From Conexibacter sp. (GTDB taxonomy: Bacteria; Actinomycetota; Thermoleophilia; Solirubrobacterales; Solirubrobacteraceae): a stretch of 9,538 bases of DNA. Numbering within the stretch: the first letter of the stretch is position 1; each line of letters opens with the position of its first letter. Positions 1 to 7,004 of the stretch are shown piece after piece. Location of the stretch: contig JAOPZP010000154.1 in NCBI GenBank assembly GCA_025964055.1, forward strand, positions 1 to 9,538, read 5' to 3'. A program made the position numbers and the translations under genes. A model generated the notes under the pieces. It saw only the letters and a program-made list of their open reading frames with translations. It had not been told where the DNA came from and searched no databases.

Positions 1-850
1 CGTCGCTCGACAGCAGCACCGCCGACGCGCCGTCGCTCAGCGGCGTCGAGTTGGCCGCGGTCATCGTCGCGCCGTCCTCGCGGGCGCCGAACACCGGCTT
101 CAGCTTGGCCAGCTTCTCGACGCTCGAGTCCGGCCGCAGGTTCTGGTCGCGCGACAGCCCGAGGTACGGCGTGACCAGGTCGCCGAAGAACCCGCGGTCG
201 TACGCCGCGGCGAGCCGCTGGTGGCTGGCGACGGTCAGCTCGTCCTGCTCCTCCCGGCCGATGTCCCAGCGCCGTGCGGTGATCGCGGCGTGCTCGCCCA
301 TCGACAGGCCGGTCCGCGGCTCGGCGTTGCGGGGGACGTCGGGCGCCAGGTGGCCCGGGCGCACGTGCGCCAGCAGCCGGATCCGCTCCGCGGTGCTCTT
401 GCTCGCGTTGACCTTGACCAGCAGCCGCCGCAGGTCGTCGTTGACGCCCAGCGGCGCGTCGCTGGTCGTGTCGACGCCGCCGGCGATCGCCACCTCGGTC
501 TGCCCGAGCGCGATCTTGTTGGCCGCGAGGATCGCGGCCTGGGTGCCGGTGTCGCACGCCTGCTGGACGTCGTAGGCGGGCGTGGCGTCGTCCAGCGCGC
601 TGCCCATGACGACCTCGCGGGCGAGGTTGAAGTCGCGCGCGTGCTTGAGCACCGCGCCGGCGACGACCTCGTCGACCGTCGCGCCTGCGAGCCCGAACCG
701 CGCGACGAGCCCGTCGAGCGCGCTGGTGAGCATGTCCTGGTTGGAGGCCTGCGCGTAGGGGCCGTTGGACCGGGCGAACGGGATCCGGTTGCCGCCGAGG
801 ATCGCGGCCGGCCGGGGGAGCGTGGGGGACTTCGTCTTCTGCTGAGCCAT
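1..850 (-). CDS. fadA2: Acetyl-CoA acetyltransferase (thiolase), FadA2/FadI type, C-terminus beyond window
   Basis: Reading leftwards from ATG 850-848, 283 codons lie in the window and the frame is open to the edge, so the C-terminus is missing. The protein opens MAQQKTKSPT and has the thiolase N-domain: GGNRIPFARS near residues 19-28, the nucleophile loop QQACDTGTQAA with catalytic Cys99, GGVDTTSD, and TGLSMGEHAA. The later His and second Cys of the family lie outside. Thiolases cleave 3-ketoacyl-CoA or condense acyl-CoAs in the cytosol. The residue after Cys99 is Asp, where Gly or Ala is common. It is divergent from the fabG-maoC operon, 29 bp away, the same arrangement as fadA2/fabG4-htdX in mycobacteria, which supports the FadA2 assignment. 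No Shine-Dalgarno precedes the ATG, so a leaderless transcript is likely. The direction of the reaction in vivo cannot be told from sequence. Confidence 0.93.
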   Translation of the reverse strand, partial: MAQQKTKSPTLPRPAAILGGNRIPFARSNGPYAQASNQDMLTSALDGLVARFGLAGATVDEVVAGAVLKHARDFNLAREVVMGSALDDATPAYDVQQACDTGTQAAILAANKIALGQTEVAIAGGVDTTSDAPLGVNDDLRRLLVKVNASKSTAERIRLLAHVRPGHLAPDVPRNAEPRTGLSMGEHAAITARRWDIGREEQDELTVASHQRLAAAYDRGFFGDLVTPYLGLSRDQNLRPDSSVEKLAKLKPVFGAREDGATMTAANSTPLSDGASAVLLSSD

Positions 851-856
851 GGTGAC

Positions 857-862
857 ATCAAA
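857..862 (-). promoter_or_regulatory. Candidate -10 box for leaderless thiolase mRNA
   Basis: On the minus strand these bases read TTTGAT, matching TATAAT at four of six positions. The last T is at -7 if transcription starts at the A of the thiolase ATG (850). GCGACA at 886-881 is a possible -35 with 18-bp spacing. The lack of a Shine-Dalgarno in the 29-bp spacer fits a leaderless transcript. The box overlaps TGACATCA (853-860), a short inverted repeat. This is inferred from position and composition only. Confidence 0.4.
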
Positions 863-867
863 GAATG

Positions 868-873
868 TAACAT
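868..873 (+). promoter_or_regulatory. Candidate -10 box for leaderless fabG-maoC mRNA
   Basis: TAACAT fits the actinobacterial TANNNT -10 pattern. Its final T lies exactly at -7 relative to the GTG start at 880, the geometry of a leaderless transcript. No Shine-Dalgarno is visible before that GTG. No good -35 is present, which is common in actinobacterial promoters. The box is the right half of the 9-bp palindrome ATGTAACAT (865-873), which could be an operator for a repressor that blocks the box. Confidence 0.45.
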
Positions 874-879
874 CGAACC

Positions 880-2229
880 GTGTCGCAAGCTGCCGATCGA
901 TACCAACGACTCTCGTCCACGCCGCCCGGACGCTTCCTCGTGGGGCGCCTCGGCCTGCCGGAATCCACGCCGCTGCGCCGGTACGAGCCGGGCCAGCCGC
1001 TGCTCGACGGCCCTGCGCTCGTCGTCGGCGCGCCCGGCGCGCGGCTCACCGCCGCCGTCGACCGCATCCTCGAGGAGGCCGGGGCCGACGCCCGCCACGA
1101 GCCCGGCGACGACACGTCGCCCCTGGCCGCCATCGTCTTCGACGCCTCCGGCATCGCCCGCTCGGAGGACCTCTCGGCACTGCACGACGCCCTCTCGCCG
1201 GCGATCCGCCGCATCGGCGCCAGCGGCCGGCTCGTCGTCCTCGGCACGCCGCCCGAGCAGGCCGCCGACCGCCGCCACGCCGTCGCCCAGCGCGCGCTGG
1301 AGGGCTTCGTCCGCTCCGCCGCCAAGGAGCTGCGCCACGGCGCCACGGCCCAGCTCGTCTACGTCGCCCCGGGCGCCGAGGGCAACCTCGACGCCACGCT
1401 GCGCTTCCTGCTCTCCGCGCGGTCGGCCTACGTCTCGGGCCAGGTCGTCCGCGTCGGCGCCGGCGACTCCCCGGCGCCCGCCGACTGGGAGCGTCCGCAG
1501 GCCGGCCGCGTGGCTGTCGTCACCGGCTCCTCGCGCGGCATCGGCGCCGCGATCGCCACCGTCCTGGCCCGCGACGGCGCGCACGTCGTGTGCGTCGACA
1601 TCCCGGCCCAGGGCGAGGACCTCGCTGCGGTCGCCAACGCCGTCGGCGGCGCCGCGCTCGCGCTCGACATCACCGCCGGCGACGCGCCGGCCGCGCTCGC
1701 CGCCCACCTGCACGAGCGCCACGGCAGCGTCGACGTCGTCGTCCACAACGCGGGGATCACGCGCGACAAGACGCTCGCGCGGATGAAGCGCGAGCTGTGG
1801 GACGCGGTGCTCGACGTCAACCTCTCCGCCCAGGAGCGCCTCAACGACGCGCTGCTGATGGACGGCCTCGTCGGCGCCGGCGCGCGCATCGTCACCGTCT
1901 CGTCGATCGGCGGCATCGCCGGCAACCGCGGCCAGACCAACTACGGCGCGAGCAAGGCGGGCGTCATCGGGATCGTCGACGCGCTCGCGCCCGATCTCGC
2001 GCAGCGCGGGGCCACGATCAACGCCGTCGCGCCCGGGTTCATCGAGACCCGGATGACCGCGGCCATGCCGCTCGTCGTCCGGGAGGGCGGTCGCCGGATG
2101 AACAGCCTCGCCCAGGGCGGCCTGCCGGTCGACGTCGCCGAGACGATCGCCTGGCTCGCGAGCCCGGCCTCGGGCGGCGTCAACGGCAACGTCGTCCGCG
2201 TCTGCGGCCAGAGCCTGATCGGGGCCTGA
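880..2229 (+). CDS. fabG4: High-molecular-weight 3-oxoacyl-ACP/CoA reductase (FabG4-type SDR)
   Basis: This 449-aa protein starts at GTG 880 (MSQAADRYQRL). It is nearly twice the length of ordinary FabG (~245 aa). Residues ~1-205 form an N-terminal domain resembling a degenerate Rossmann fold, as in mycobacterial FabG4. Residues ~208-449 are a complete short-chain dehydrogenase: cofactor loop TGSSRGIG (215-222), NAG (290-292), DVN with Asn314, catalytic Ser342, and YGASK with Tyr355 and Lys359, then APGFIETRM. It should reduce 3-oxoacyl thioesters to 3-hydroxyacyl thioesters with a nicotinamide cofactor. FabG4 of mycobacteria is known for NADH use and long-chain CoA substrates; that is family knowledge, not visible here. 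The maoC start follows four bases after the stop, so the two are cotranscribed and probably translationally coupled. With the dehydratase and the divergent thiolase it forms a beta-oxidation/elongation set. Confidence 0.93.
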   Translation: MSQAADRYQRLSSTPPGRFLVGRLGLPESTPLRRYEPGQPLLDGPALVVGAPGARLTAAVDRILEEAGADARHEPGDDTSPLAAIVFDASGIARSEDLSALHDALSPAIRRIGASGRLVVLGTPPEQAADRRHAVAQRALEGFVRSAAKELRHGATAQLVYVAPGAEGNLDATLRFLLSARSAYVSGQVVRVGAGDSPAPADWERPQAGRVAVVTGSSRGIGAAIATVLARDGAHVVCVDIPAQGEDLAAVANAVGGAALALDITAGDAPAALAAHLHERHGSVDVVVHNAGITRDKTLARMKRELWDAVLDVNLSAQERLNDALLMDGLVGAGARIVTVSSIGGIAGNRGQTNYGASKAGVIGIVDALAPDLAQRGATINAVAPGFIETRMTAAMPLVVREGGRRMNSLAQGGLPVDVAETIAWLASPASGGVNGNVVRVCGQSLIGA

Positions 2230-2233
2230 GCCC

Positions 2234-3130
2234 GTGCCCGCCACCCGCACCCTGGACGCGGCGCCCGGAGCGCGCTCGCTCTACCCGCGCGCCGTCGCCG
2301 GCTCCTACGCCCTGCCGCTGCTGCGGCGGCTCCCGCTCCTGGGCCCGGGCCGGAGCGACGGCAGCCTCCCGGACCTCGCGTTCGGGCTCGACGACGTCGC
2401 GCTCGACCGCAGCCGCGTCGCCGACTACGCGCGTGTCTGCGGCTTCGCCCTGCGCGACGAGCTGCCCGCCACCTACCTCCACGTCCTCGCGTTCCCCTTG
2501 GCCATGCGCCTGATGACCGACAGCGCCTTCCCGTTCGGCGTCCTCGGCCTCGTGCACGTGGCCAACCGGATCGACCACCATCGCCCGGTGCGGCTCGACG
2601 AGACCCCCTCGCTGCGCGTGCACGCCACCGGCCTGCGCGACCATCCCAAGGGGCGGCAGTTCGACGTCGTGGCCGAGGCCACCATCGGCGACGAGCCCGT
2701 CTGGGAAGGCCGCAGCACGTACCTGCGCCAGGGTGGCGGGGACGGCAAGGGCAAGTCCACCAACAAGTCCCGCGGCGACCGGCCGGCGGCCCCCGAGGCC
2801 GAAGCCCTCTGGGACGTCCCCGGCGACGCCGGCCGCCGCTACGGCGCGGCCTCCGGCGACCGCAACCCGATCCACCTGCACGACCTGAGCGCGAAGGCGT
2901 TCGGCATGCCGCGCGCGATCGCCCACGGCATGTGGCTGAAGGCCCGCTGCCTGGCCACGCTGCAGTCCGAGCAGCCGCCGTCCTTCGCGGTCGAGGTCCG
3001 GTTCAAGCGGCCCGTGCTCCTGCCGGCGAAGGTCGGCTTCTCGAGCACGAAGGAGCCCGGCGGGCGCGCGTTCGCACTGCACGACGCGCGGCGCGGCACC
3101 CCGCACCTGGAGGGCCGCATCGGCGCCTAG
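2234..3130 (+). CDS. htdX: MaoC-family 3-hydroxyacyl dehydratase (HtdX-like), double hot-dog
   Basis: This 298-aa protein starts at GTG 2234. The C-terminal half carries the hydratase-2 signature YGAASGDRNPIHLHD, with catalytic Asp209 and His214, followed by FGMPRAIAHGMW. The N-terminal half (to about residue 165) looks like the degenerate hot-dog repeat seen in double hot-dog hydratases. A Gly/Lys/Ser-rich linker (about 167-190) joins the halves. It is predicted to interconvert 3-hydroxyacyl and trans-2-enoyl thioesters, acting after the upstream FabG4-type reductase. Only four bases separate it from the fabG stop. The symbol rests on synteny with fabG4-htdX of mycobacteria and on the motif, so substrate chain length and CoA versus ACP use remain open. 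Its TAG stop (3128-3130) overlaps the stop of the convergent MFS gene. Confidence 0.9.
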   Translation: MPATRTLDAAPGARSLYPRAVAGSYALPLLRRLPLLGPGRSDGSLPDLAFGLDDVALDRSRVADYARVCGFALRDELPATYLHVLAFPLAMRLMTDSAFPFGVLGLVHVANRIDHHRPVRLDETPSLRVHATGLRDHPKGRQFDVVAEATIGDEPVWEGRSTYLRQGGGDGKGKSTNKSRGDRPAAPEAEALWDVPGDAGRRYGAASGDRNPIHLHDLSAKAFGMPRAIAHGMWLKARCLATLQSEQPPSFAVEVRFKRPVLLPAKVGFSSTKEPGGRAFALHDARRGTPHLEGRIGA

Positions 3131-4533
3131 GCCGCCGCCTCGGCGACCAGCCGGCCCGCCGGAGCCTCGACCGCCGGCCGCAGCAGTCGCCAGCAGGCGA
3201 TCGCACCCGCGACGCAGAGCACGGTGCAGACCCAGAGCGCGTCGCGCATCCCGCCCACGTAGGCGCTGGGATCGCCCTGGCCGAGCGCGGCGCCGGCGGG
3301 GATCAGCGCGCCGAGTGCCGCGACGCCGACCGCGATGCCGGCCTGGCGGAACGTGTCGTTGACGCCCGCGGCCAGGCCGCTCTGCCGCTCCGGCACGCTC
3401 CCCAGCGCGAACGCGCTGACCGCCGGGTTGAACAGCCCGGTGCCGATCATCGCCAGGATCGAGCCGGGCAGCCCGATCGTCCACGACGAGTCGACCTGCG
3501 CCAGCGTCAGCAGCGCCATGCCGACGCCGACGAGCAGCAGCCCGACCGACACCATCGCGCGGCCCGACACGCGCTCGCCCATGGCGCTCGTGGCGCCCGA
3601 GACGAAGAACATGATGATGGTGGCGGGCAGGTAGACGAGGCCGGCCTCGATCGCCGACAGGCCGAGGATCTGCTGCAGGTAGAGCGTGATGTAGAAGAAC
3701 ACCGCGAAGTACGACGCGGAGATCGCGAACGCGCCGACCTGCGCACCGGTGAACGCCCGGTTGCGGAACAGGCCCAGCGGCAGCATCGGCTCGGCGACGC
3801 GGGACTCGATCGCCAGGAACGCGGCCAGCAGCACGCCGGCGGCCGACAGCTCCGCGACGATCGTCGCGCTGCCCCAGCCGTCCTCGTTGCCGCGCAGCAG
3901 CGCGAGGATGAGCAGGAACAGGCCGGCGGTCAGGGTGAGCAGGCCGCCGACGTCGACACGCCGCGCGAACGCGTCCTTGGACTCCGCCACGCGGGTCCGG
4001 GTGATCCCCAGGCAGACGAGGCCGAGCGGCAGGTTGATGAGGAAGATCCACCGCCAGCCCAGGCCGCTGGTCAGCGCGCCGCCCACGAGCGGGCCGACGG
4101 CGAACGAGGCGCCGATCGTCGCGCCGTAGGCGGCCAGCGCGCCGGCACGCTCCTTGGCGTCGGGGAAGGCGTTGGCCAGCAGCGCGAGCGAGACGGCGAA
4201 CATGATCGCCCCGCCGACGCCCTGGACGGCGCGAGCGGTGTTGAGGAACGCGATGTCGCCGGCCGCGGCGCAGAACAGCGACGCGACGGTGAACAGCGCG
4301 AGGCCGACCGAGAAGAGACGACGGCGGCCGAAGCGGTCGGCGAGCGCGCCGGCGGTGAGCACGGTCGCGGCCAGCGCCAGGGTGTAGGCGTCGACGACCC
4401 ACTGCAGGCCGTGCAGGCCGGTGTGCAGGTCGCCGGCGATCTTGGAGAGCGCGGTGTTGACCACCGCGATGTCGAGCATGAGCATGGCCGTGGCGACGCA
4501 GACCACGACGAGCGTCCAGCGCTGGGTGCGCAT
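3127..4533 (-). CDS. MFS transporter, DHA2 (EmrB/QacA-like) drug-efflux family
   Basis: The protein has 468 residues from ATG 4533 and 14 recognisable hydrophobic segments, the DHA2 topology and usual length. The first helix holds LDIAVVNTAL (20-29). Motif A appears as GALADRFGRRRL (62-73), a glycine-rich segment QGVGGAIMFAVSLAL follows, and the DHA2 motif WRWIFLINLPLG lies at 160-171. This points to a proton-coupled inner-membrane exporter of drugs or small hydrophobic molecules; the substrate is not predictable. I chose ATG 4533 because AAGGAG stands nine bases before it. An in-frame GTG at 4584 would add 17 Pro/Ser-rich residues without a ribosome site. The gene lies 135 bp downstream of the oxidoreductase on the same strand, so readthrough is possible. 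No regulator gene adjoins it. Confidence 0.93.
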   Translation of the reverse strand: MRTQRWTLVVVCVATAMLMLDIAVVNTALSKIAGDLHTGLHGLQWVVDAYTLALAATVLTAGALADRFGRRRLFSVGLALFTVASLFCAAAGDIAFLNTARAVQGVGGAIMFAVSLALLANAFPDAKERAGALAAYGATIGASFAVGPLVGGALTSGLGWRWIFLINLPLGLVCLGITRTRVAESKDAFARRVDVGGLLTLTAGLFLLILALLRGNEDGWGSATIVAELSAAGVLLAAFLAIESRVAEPMLPLGLFRNRAFTGAQVGAFAISASYFAVFFYITLYLQQILGLSAIEAGLVYLPATIIMFFVSGATSAMGERVSGRAMVSVGLLLVGVGMALLTLAQVDSSWTIGLPGSILAMIGTGLFNPAVSAFALGSVPERQSGLAAGVNDTFRQAGIAVGVAALGALIPAGAALGQGDPSAYVGGMRDALWVCTVLCVAGAIACWRLLRPAVEAPAGRLVAEAAA

Positions 4534-4542
4534 TCCGAGGGG

Positions 4543-4548
4543 CTCCTT
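4543..4548 (-). promoter_or_regulatory. Ribosome binding site that decides the MFS start
   Basis: On the minus strand these bases read AAGGAG, a strong Shine-Dalgarno, nine bases before ATG 4533. It is the clearest ribosome site in the window and favours the 468-residue form over the GTG start at 4584, which would place this site inside the coding region. Confidence 0.75.
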
Positions 4549-4593
4549 GGGGAGTGACGGGGGAGAGGGGCTTGCGATCCTCACCCTGCCGCG

Positions 4594-4605
4594 CGCGGGC
4601 CCGCG
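4594..4605. repeat. 12-bp perfect palindrome in the oxidoreductase-MFS spacer
   Basis: CGCGGGCCCGCG is its own reverse complement and lies upstream of the MFS start. It could be an operator or part of an RNA hairpin in the MFS leader. In DNA this rich in G and C, a 12-bp GC-only palindrome has weak significance. Confidence 0.3.
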
Positions 4606-4648
4606 GCGAAATGAGGGAGACCCCCAGTCCTGCGCTGCGGGGGGCAGA

Positions 4649-4668
4649 CCGCACCCGGCGGCGTGCGG
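4649..4668 (-). terminator. Possible hairpin terminator after the oxidoreductase gene
   Basis: Immediately past the oxidoreductase TAG (4671-4669) the minus strand has CCGCAC, an eight-base loop, then GTGCGG: a perfect 6-bp stem. No T tract follows, so it would be a tail-less terminator or only an mRNA 3'-end stabiliser. A second C5/G5 inverted repeat (4621-4625 with 4639-4644) lies further downstream. Together they suggest partial separation of the oxidoreductase from the MFS gene. Confidence 0.35.
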
Positions 4669-6921
4669 CTATCCGGCCGCAGCGACGGGCTCGGCGGGCG
4701 CGGCCGCGGCCGTCACGGGCGTGACGGCCACCGGGATGCCGTTGAGCACCGCGGTGCCGGTGAGCGGTTCGACGACGTCCTCGTCGGTGAGCACGTTGGA
4801 GTTCGTCCCCGCGTGGGCGGCGGCGACCTCCATCCCCACGCCGGTCAGGCCGTGGCCCCAGCCGTGCGGCAGCGAGACGACGCCGGGCCGGATCTCCTCG
4901 GTCACCTCGACCGGCGCGTCGACCGCGCCGACCCGCGACCGGATCGTCGCGCGGCCGCCGTCGGTGAGCCCGAGGCGCTGCGCGTCGGCGGGATGGACGT
5001 GCAGCGTGCACTGCTCGGGACCGCGGACGAGCATCGGCAGGTTGTGCATCCACGAGTTGTTGGAGCGCAGGTGCCGGCGGCCGATCAGGACGAGCTCGGC
5101 GGGGGGCGCGACCAGCGCGTCGTGGAGGCGCCCGACGTCGGCGACCGTCGCTTCGGGCGCCAGCTCGATCCGGCCGCTGGGGGTGCGTAGCACCTCGGGC
5201 AGGCGCGGTGCCAGCGGGCCGAGGTCGATCCCGTGGGGCTGGGCCTCCAGCTCGGCGAGCGTCAGCTCGTACGGGCCGGTGCGCAGCATGAGGTCGACCA
5301 GGCGCTCGGTGCCCACGCGGGGCGCCAGCTCCGCCAGCAGCGCCTCGGGGTCGCGGCCGTGCCACGGGGAGTAGGCGTCGGCGACCTCCTTGCCGATCGC
5401 GGCGCGCACGACGAACTCGTCGATGGCGGCGACGTCCGGGCTCGGTCCTTGGCCGGTGGCGACGCCGACCAGGCGCAGCACGGTCTCCCACTCGTCGGGC
5501 ATGTCGTCGGGCCGCGGCAGGACGGCCGGCGAGTAGTTGGTGTAGTTGCGGACGGCGAAGCCCTGGAAGACGAAGTCGAAGTGTGCCTTCTGCAGCGGCG
5601 AGGGCGACGGCAGGATGACGTCGGCGTGGCGCGTGGTCTCGTTGACGTAGATGTCGACCGACACCATGAAGTCGAGCTCGTCGAGCGCCGCGGCGAGCCG
5701 CTCGCTGTTGGGCGTCGAGAGCACGGGGTTGCCGGCGACGGTGATCAGCGCGCGGACCTGGCCCTCGCCCGGCGTCTGGATCTCCTCGGCCAGGCAGGCG
5801 ACCGGCAGCTCGCCGAAGACCTCGCCGAGGCCGCGCACGCGCGAGGCCCAGCGGCCGAAGCGCGCGCCGCGGCCGCGGCCCGGCTCGCCCTTGGTGTTGG
5901 TCAGGCCGGCCGACGGCTTGGGGAACATCGCGCCGCCGGGCGTGTCGAGGTTGCCCGTGACGATGTTGAGGACGTCGATCAGCCAGCTGGTCGTCGTGCC
6001 GAAGGCCTGGGTCGTCGTGCCGATGCGCCCGTAGGCGACGGCGCTCGGCGCGGTGGCGAAGTCGCGTGCGGTGCGGCGGATCGCCTCGGCGTCGAGGCCG
6101 GTCGGGCCGGCGACGGCCTCGGGCGGGAAGTCGGCGGCCAGCGCGCGGACCTGGTCGAGGCCGTCGACCATCCCGTCGGCCGCGCCGAGCGAGTCCAAGG
6201 ACTCGGCGAACACGACGTGCAGCAACGCCATCAACAACAGCGCGTCCGTGCCGGGCCGGATCGGCAGGTGGTCGTCGGCCTCCTGCGCGGTGCGGGTGCG
6301 CCGCGGGTCCACGACGACGAGGCGGCCGCCGCGGGCCCGGATGGCGCGCAGGCGTCCGCGCGCGTCCGGTGCGGTCATCAGCGAGCCGTTGGACGCCAGC
6401 GGGTTGGCTCCCAGGCACAGCAGGAAGTCGGTGCGGTCCAGGTCGGGGATCGCGATCGTCGTGCCGCTGCCGAACATCATCGCCGAGGCGGCCTGCTTGG
6501 GGTACTGGTCGACGGTGCTCGCGCTGAAGATGTTCTTGGTGCCGATGGCCTTCAGCAGGACCTTGCCGTAGAGCAGGAACGCGAGCGAGTGCGCCGCCGG
6601 GTTGCCGATGTAGGCCGCGACCGCGTCGCGCCCACCGCGCTCCATGATCGCCGGGAGGCGGCGGTCGATCTCGGCGAACGCCTCGTCCCACGAGGCCGCG
6701 GCGAACGAGCCGTCCGGCTGCTTGATCAGCGGTGTGCGGACCCGGTCGGGGTCGTCGTGGAGCTCCTTGATCGCCACCCCCTTGGGGCAGAGGAAGCCGT
6801 GGCTGAAGACGTCCTCGGCGTCGCCGCGCACCTTCGTGACGGTGCCGGCCGCCTCGTCGACGTCGAGCGCGAGGCCGCAGGTCGCCTCGCACAGGGGACA
6901 GGTCCGGAAGGCGACGGGCAT
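4669..6921 (-). CDS. Molybdopterin-dependent oxidoreductase, DMSO reductase family, with N-terminal [4Fe-4S] site
   Basis: From ATG 6921 the product has 750 residues, within the family range. It starts MPVAFRTCPLCEATCGL; Cys8, Cys11, Cys15 and Cys45 (in HGFLCPKG) form the N-terminal iron-sulfur motif. The molybdopterin-binding regions follow: FLLCLGANPLASNGS, VVVDPRRTRTAQEADDHL and IRPGTDALL. A C-terminal dinucleotide-binding domain shows LIGRRHLRSNNSWMHNLP and LPHGWGHG. It is a soluble-looking redox catalyst with no twin-arginine signal, so it is predicted to be cytoplasmic. The substrate is not identifiable; the branch resembles the actinobacterial formate-dehydrogenase/nitrate-reductase-like proteins. 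The region where a Mo-ligating Cys or Sec is expected reads STVDQYPKQAASAMMFG and has neither. No electron-transfer subunit, chaperone or Mo-cofactor gene is nearby. An in-frame GTG at 6957 would add 12 residues, but homologues usually begin near the ATG chosen here. Confidence 0.9.
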   Translation of the reverse strand: MPVAFRTCPLCEATCGLALDVDEAAGTVTKVRGDAEDVFSHGFLCPKGVAIKELHDDPDRVRTPLIKQPDGSFAAASWDEAFAEIDRRLPAIMERGGRDAVAAYIGNPAAHSLAFLLYGKVLLKAIGTKNIFSASTVDQYPKQAASAMMFGSGTTIAIPDLDRTDFLLCLGANPLASNGSLMTAPDARGRLRAIRARGGRLVVVDPRRTRTAQEADDHLPIRPGTDALLLMALLHVVFAESLDSLGAADGMVDGLDQVRALAADFPPEAVAGPTGLDAEAIRRTARDFATAPSAVAYGRIGTTTQAFGTTTSWLIDVLNIVTGNLDTPGGAMFPKPSAGLTNTKGEPGRGRGARFGRWASRVRGLGEVFGELPVACLAEEIQTPGEGQVRALITVAGNPVLSTPNSERLAAALDELDFMVSVDIYVNETTRHADVILPSPSPLQKAHFDFVFQGFAVRNYTNYSPAVLPRPDDMPDEWETVLRLVGVATGQGPSPDVAAIDEFVVRAAIGKEVADAYSPWHGRDPEALLAELAPRVGTERLVDLMLRTGPYELTLAELEAQPHGIDLGPLAPRLPEVLRTPSGRIELAPEATVADVGRLHDALVAPPAELVLIGRRHLRSNNSWMHNLPMLVRGPEQCTLHVHPADAQRLGLTDGGRATIRSRVGAVDAPVEVTEEIRPGVVSLPHGWGHGLTGVGMEVAAAHAGTNSNVLTDEDVVEPLTGTAVLNGIPVAVTPVTAAAAPAEPVAAAG

Positions 6922-6941
6922 GTCGGCACGGTACTCCGACA
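6921..6941. promoter_or_regulatory. Inverted repeat and candidate -10 box at the oxidoreductase start
   Basis: TGTCGG (6921-6926) and CCGACA (6936-6941) form a perfect 6-bp inverted repeat with a 9-base loop. Between its arms the minus strand reads TACCGT (6933-6928), which fits TANNNT and ends at -7 relative to ATG 6921, so a leaderless start is possible. A regulator bound to the repeat would cover this box. If translation began at GTG 6957, this stretch would be coding and the signal fortuitous. Confidence 0.3.
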
Positions 6942-7004
6942 CTCGTCCACTGACCACATCCCCAACTCAAAGGCCCCAACCGCAGACCGATCCCTGAGAG
7001 GGCC

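Noticed and set aside
235..2250. A minus-strand frame of 671 codons over the thiolase and fabG region, and plus-strand frames at 221-1786 and 849-2513
   Set aside because: These are shifted or antisense readings of the thiolase and fabG genes, with low-complexity Arg/Ala composition and no motifs.
2932..4557. A plus-strand frame of 541 codons antisense to the MFS gene, and one of 874 codons (5233-7857) antisense to the oxidoreductase
   Set aside because: Composition is low-complexity (Gln/Arg/Gly/Ala), while the opposite strand holds complete conserved proteins.
4534..4584. GTG 4584 as the MFS start
   Set aside because: It has no ribosome site and adds a Pro/Ser-rich tail before the first helix, whereas ATG 4533 has AAGGAG nine bases upstream.
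4534..4668. Known riboswitch ahead of the exporter
   Set aside because: Inverted repeats are present, but I find no conserved core of a cobalamin, TPP, SAM, molybdenum-cofactor or guanidine riboswitch.
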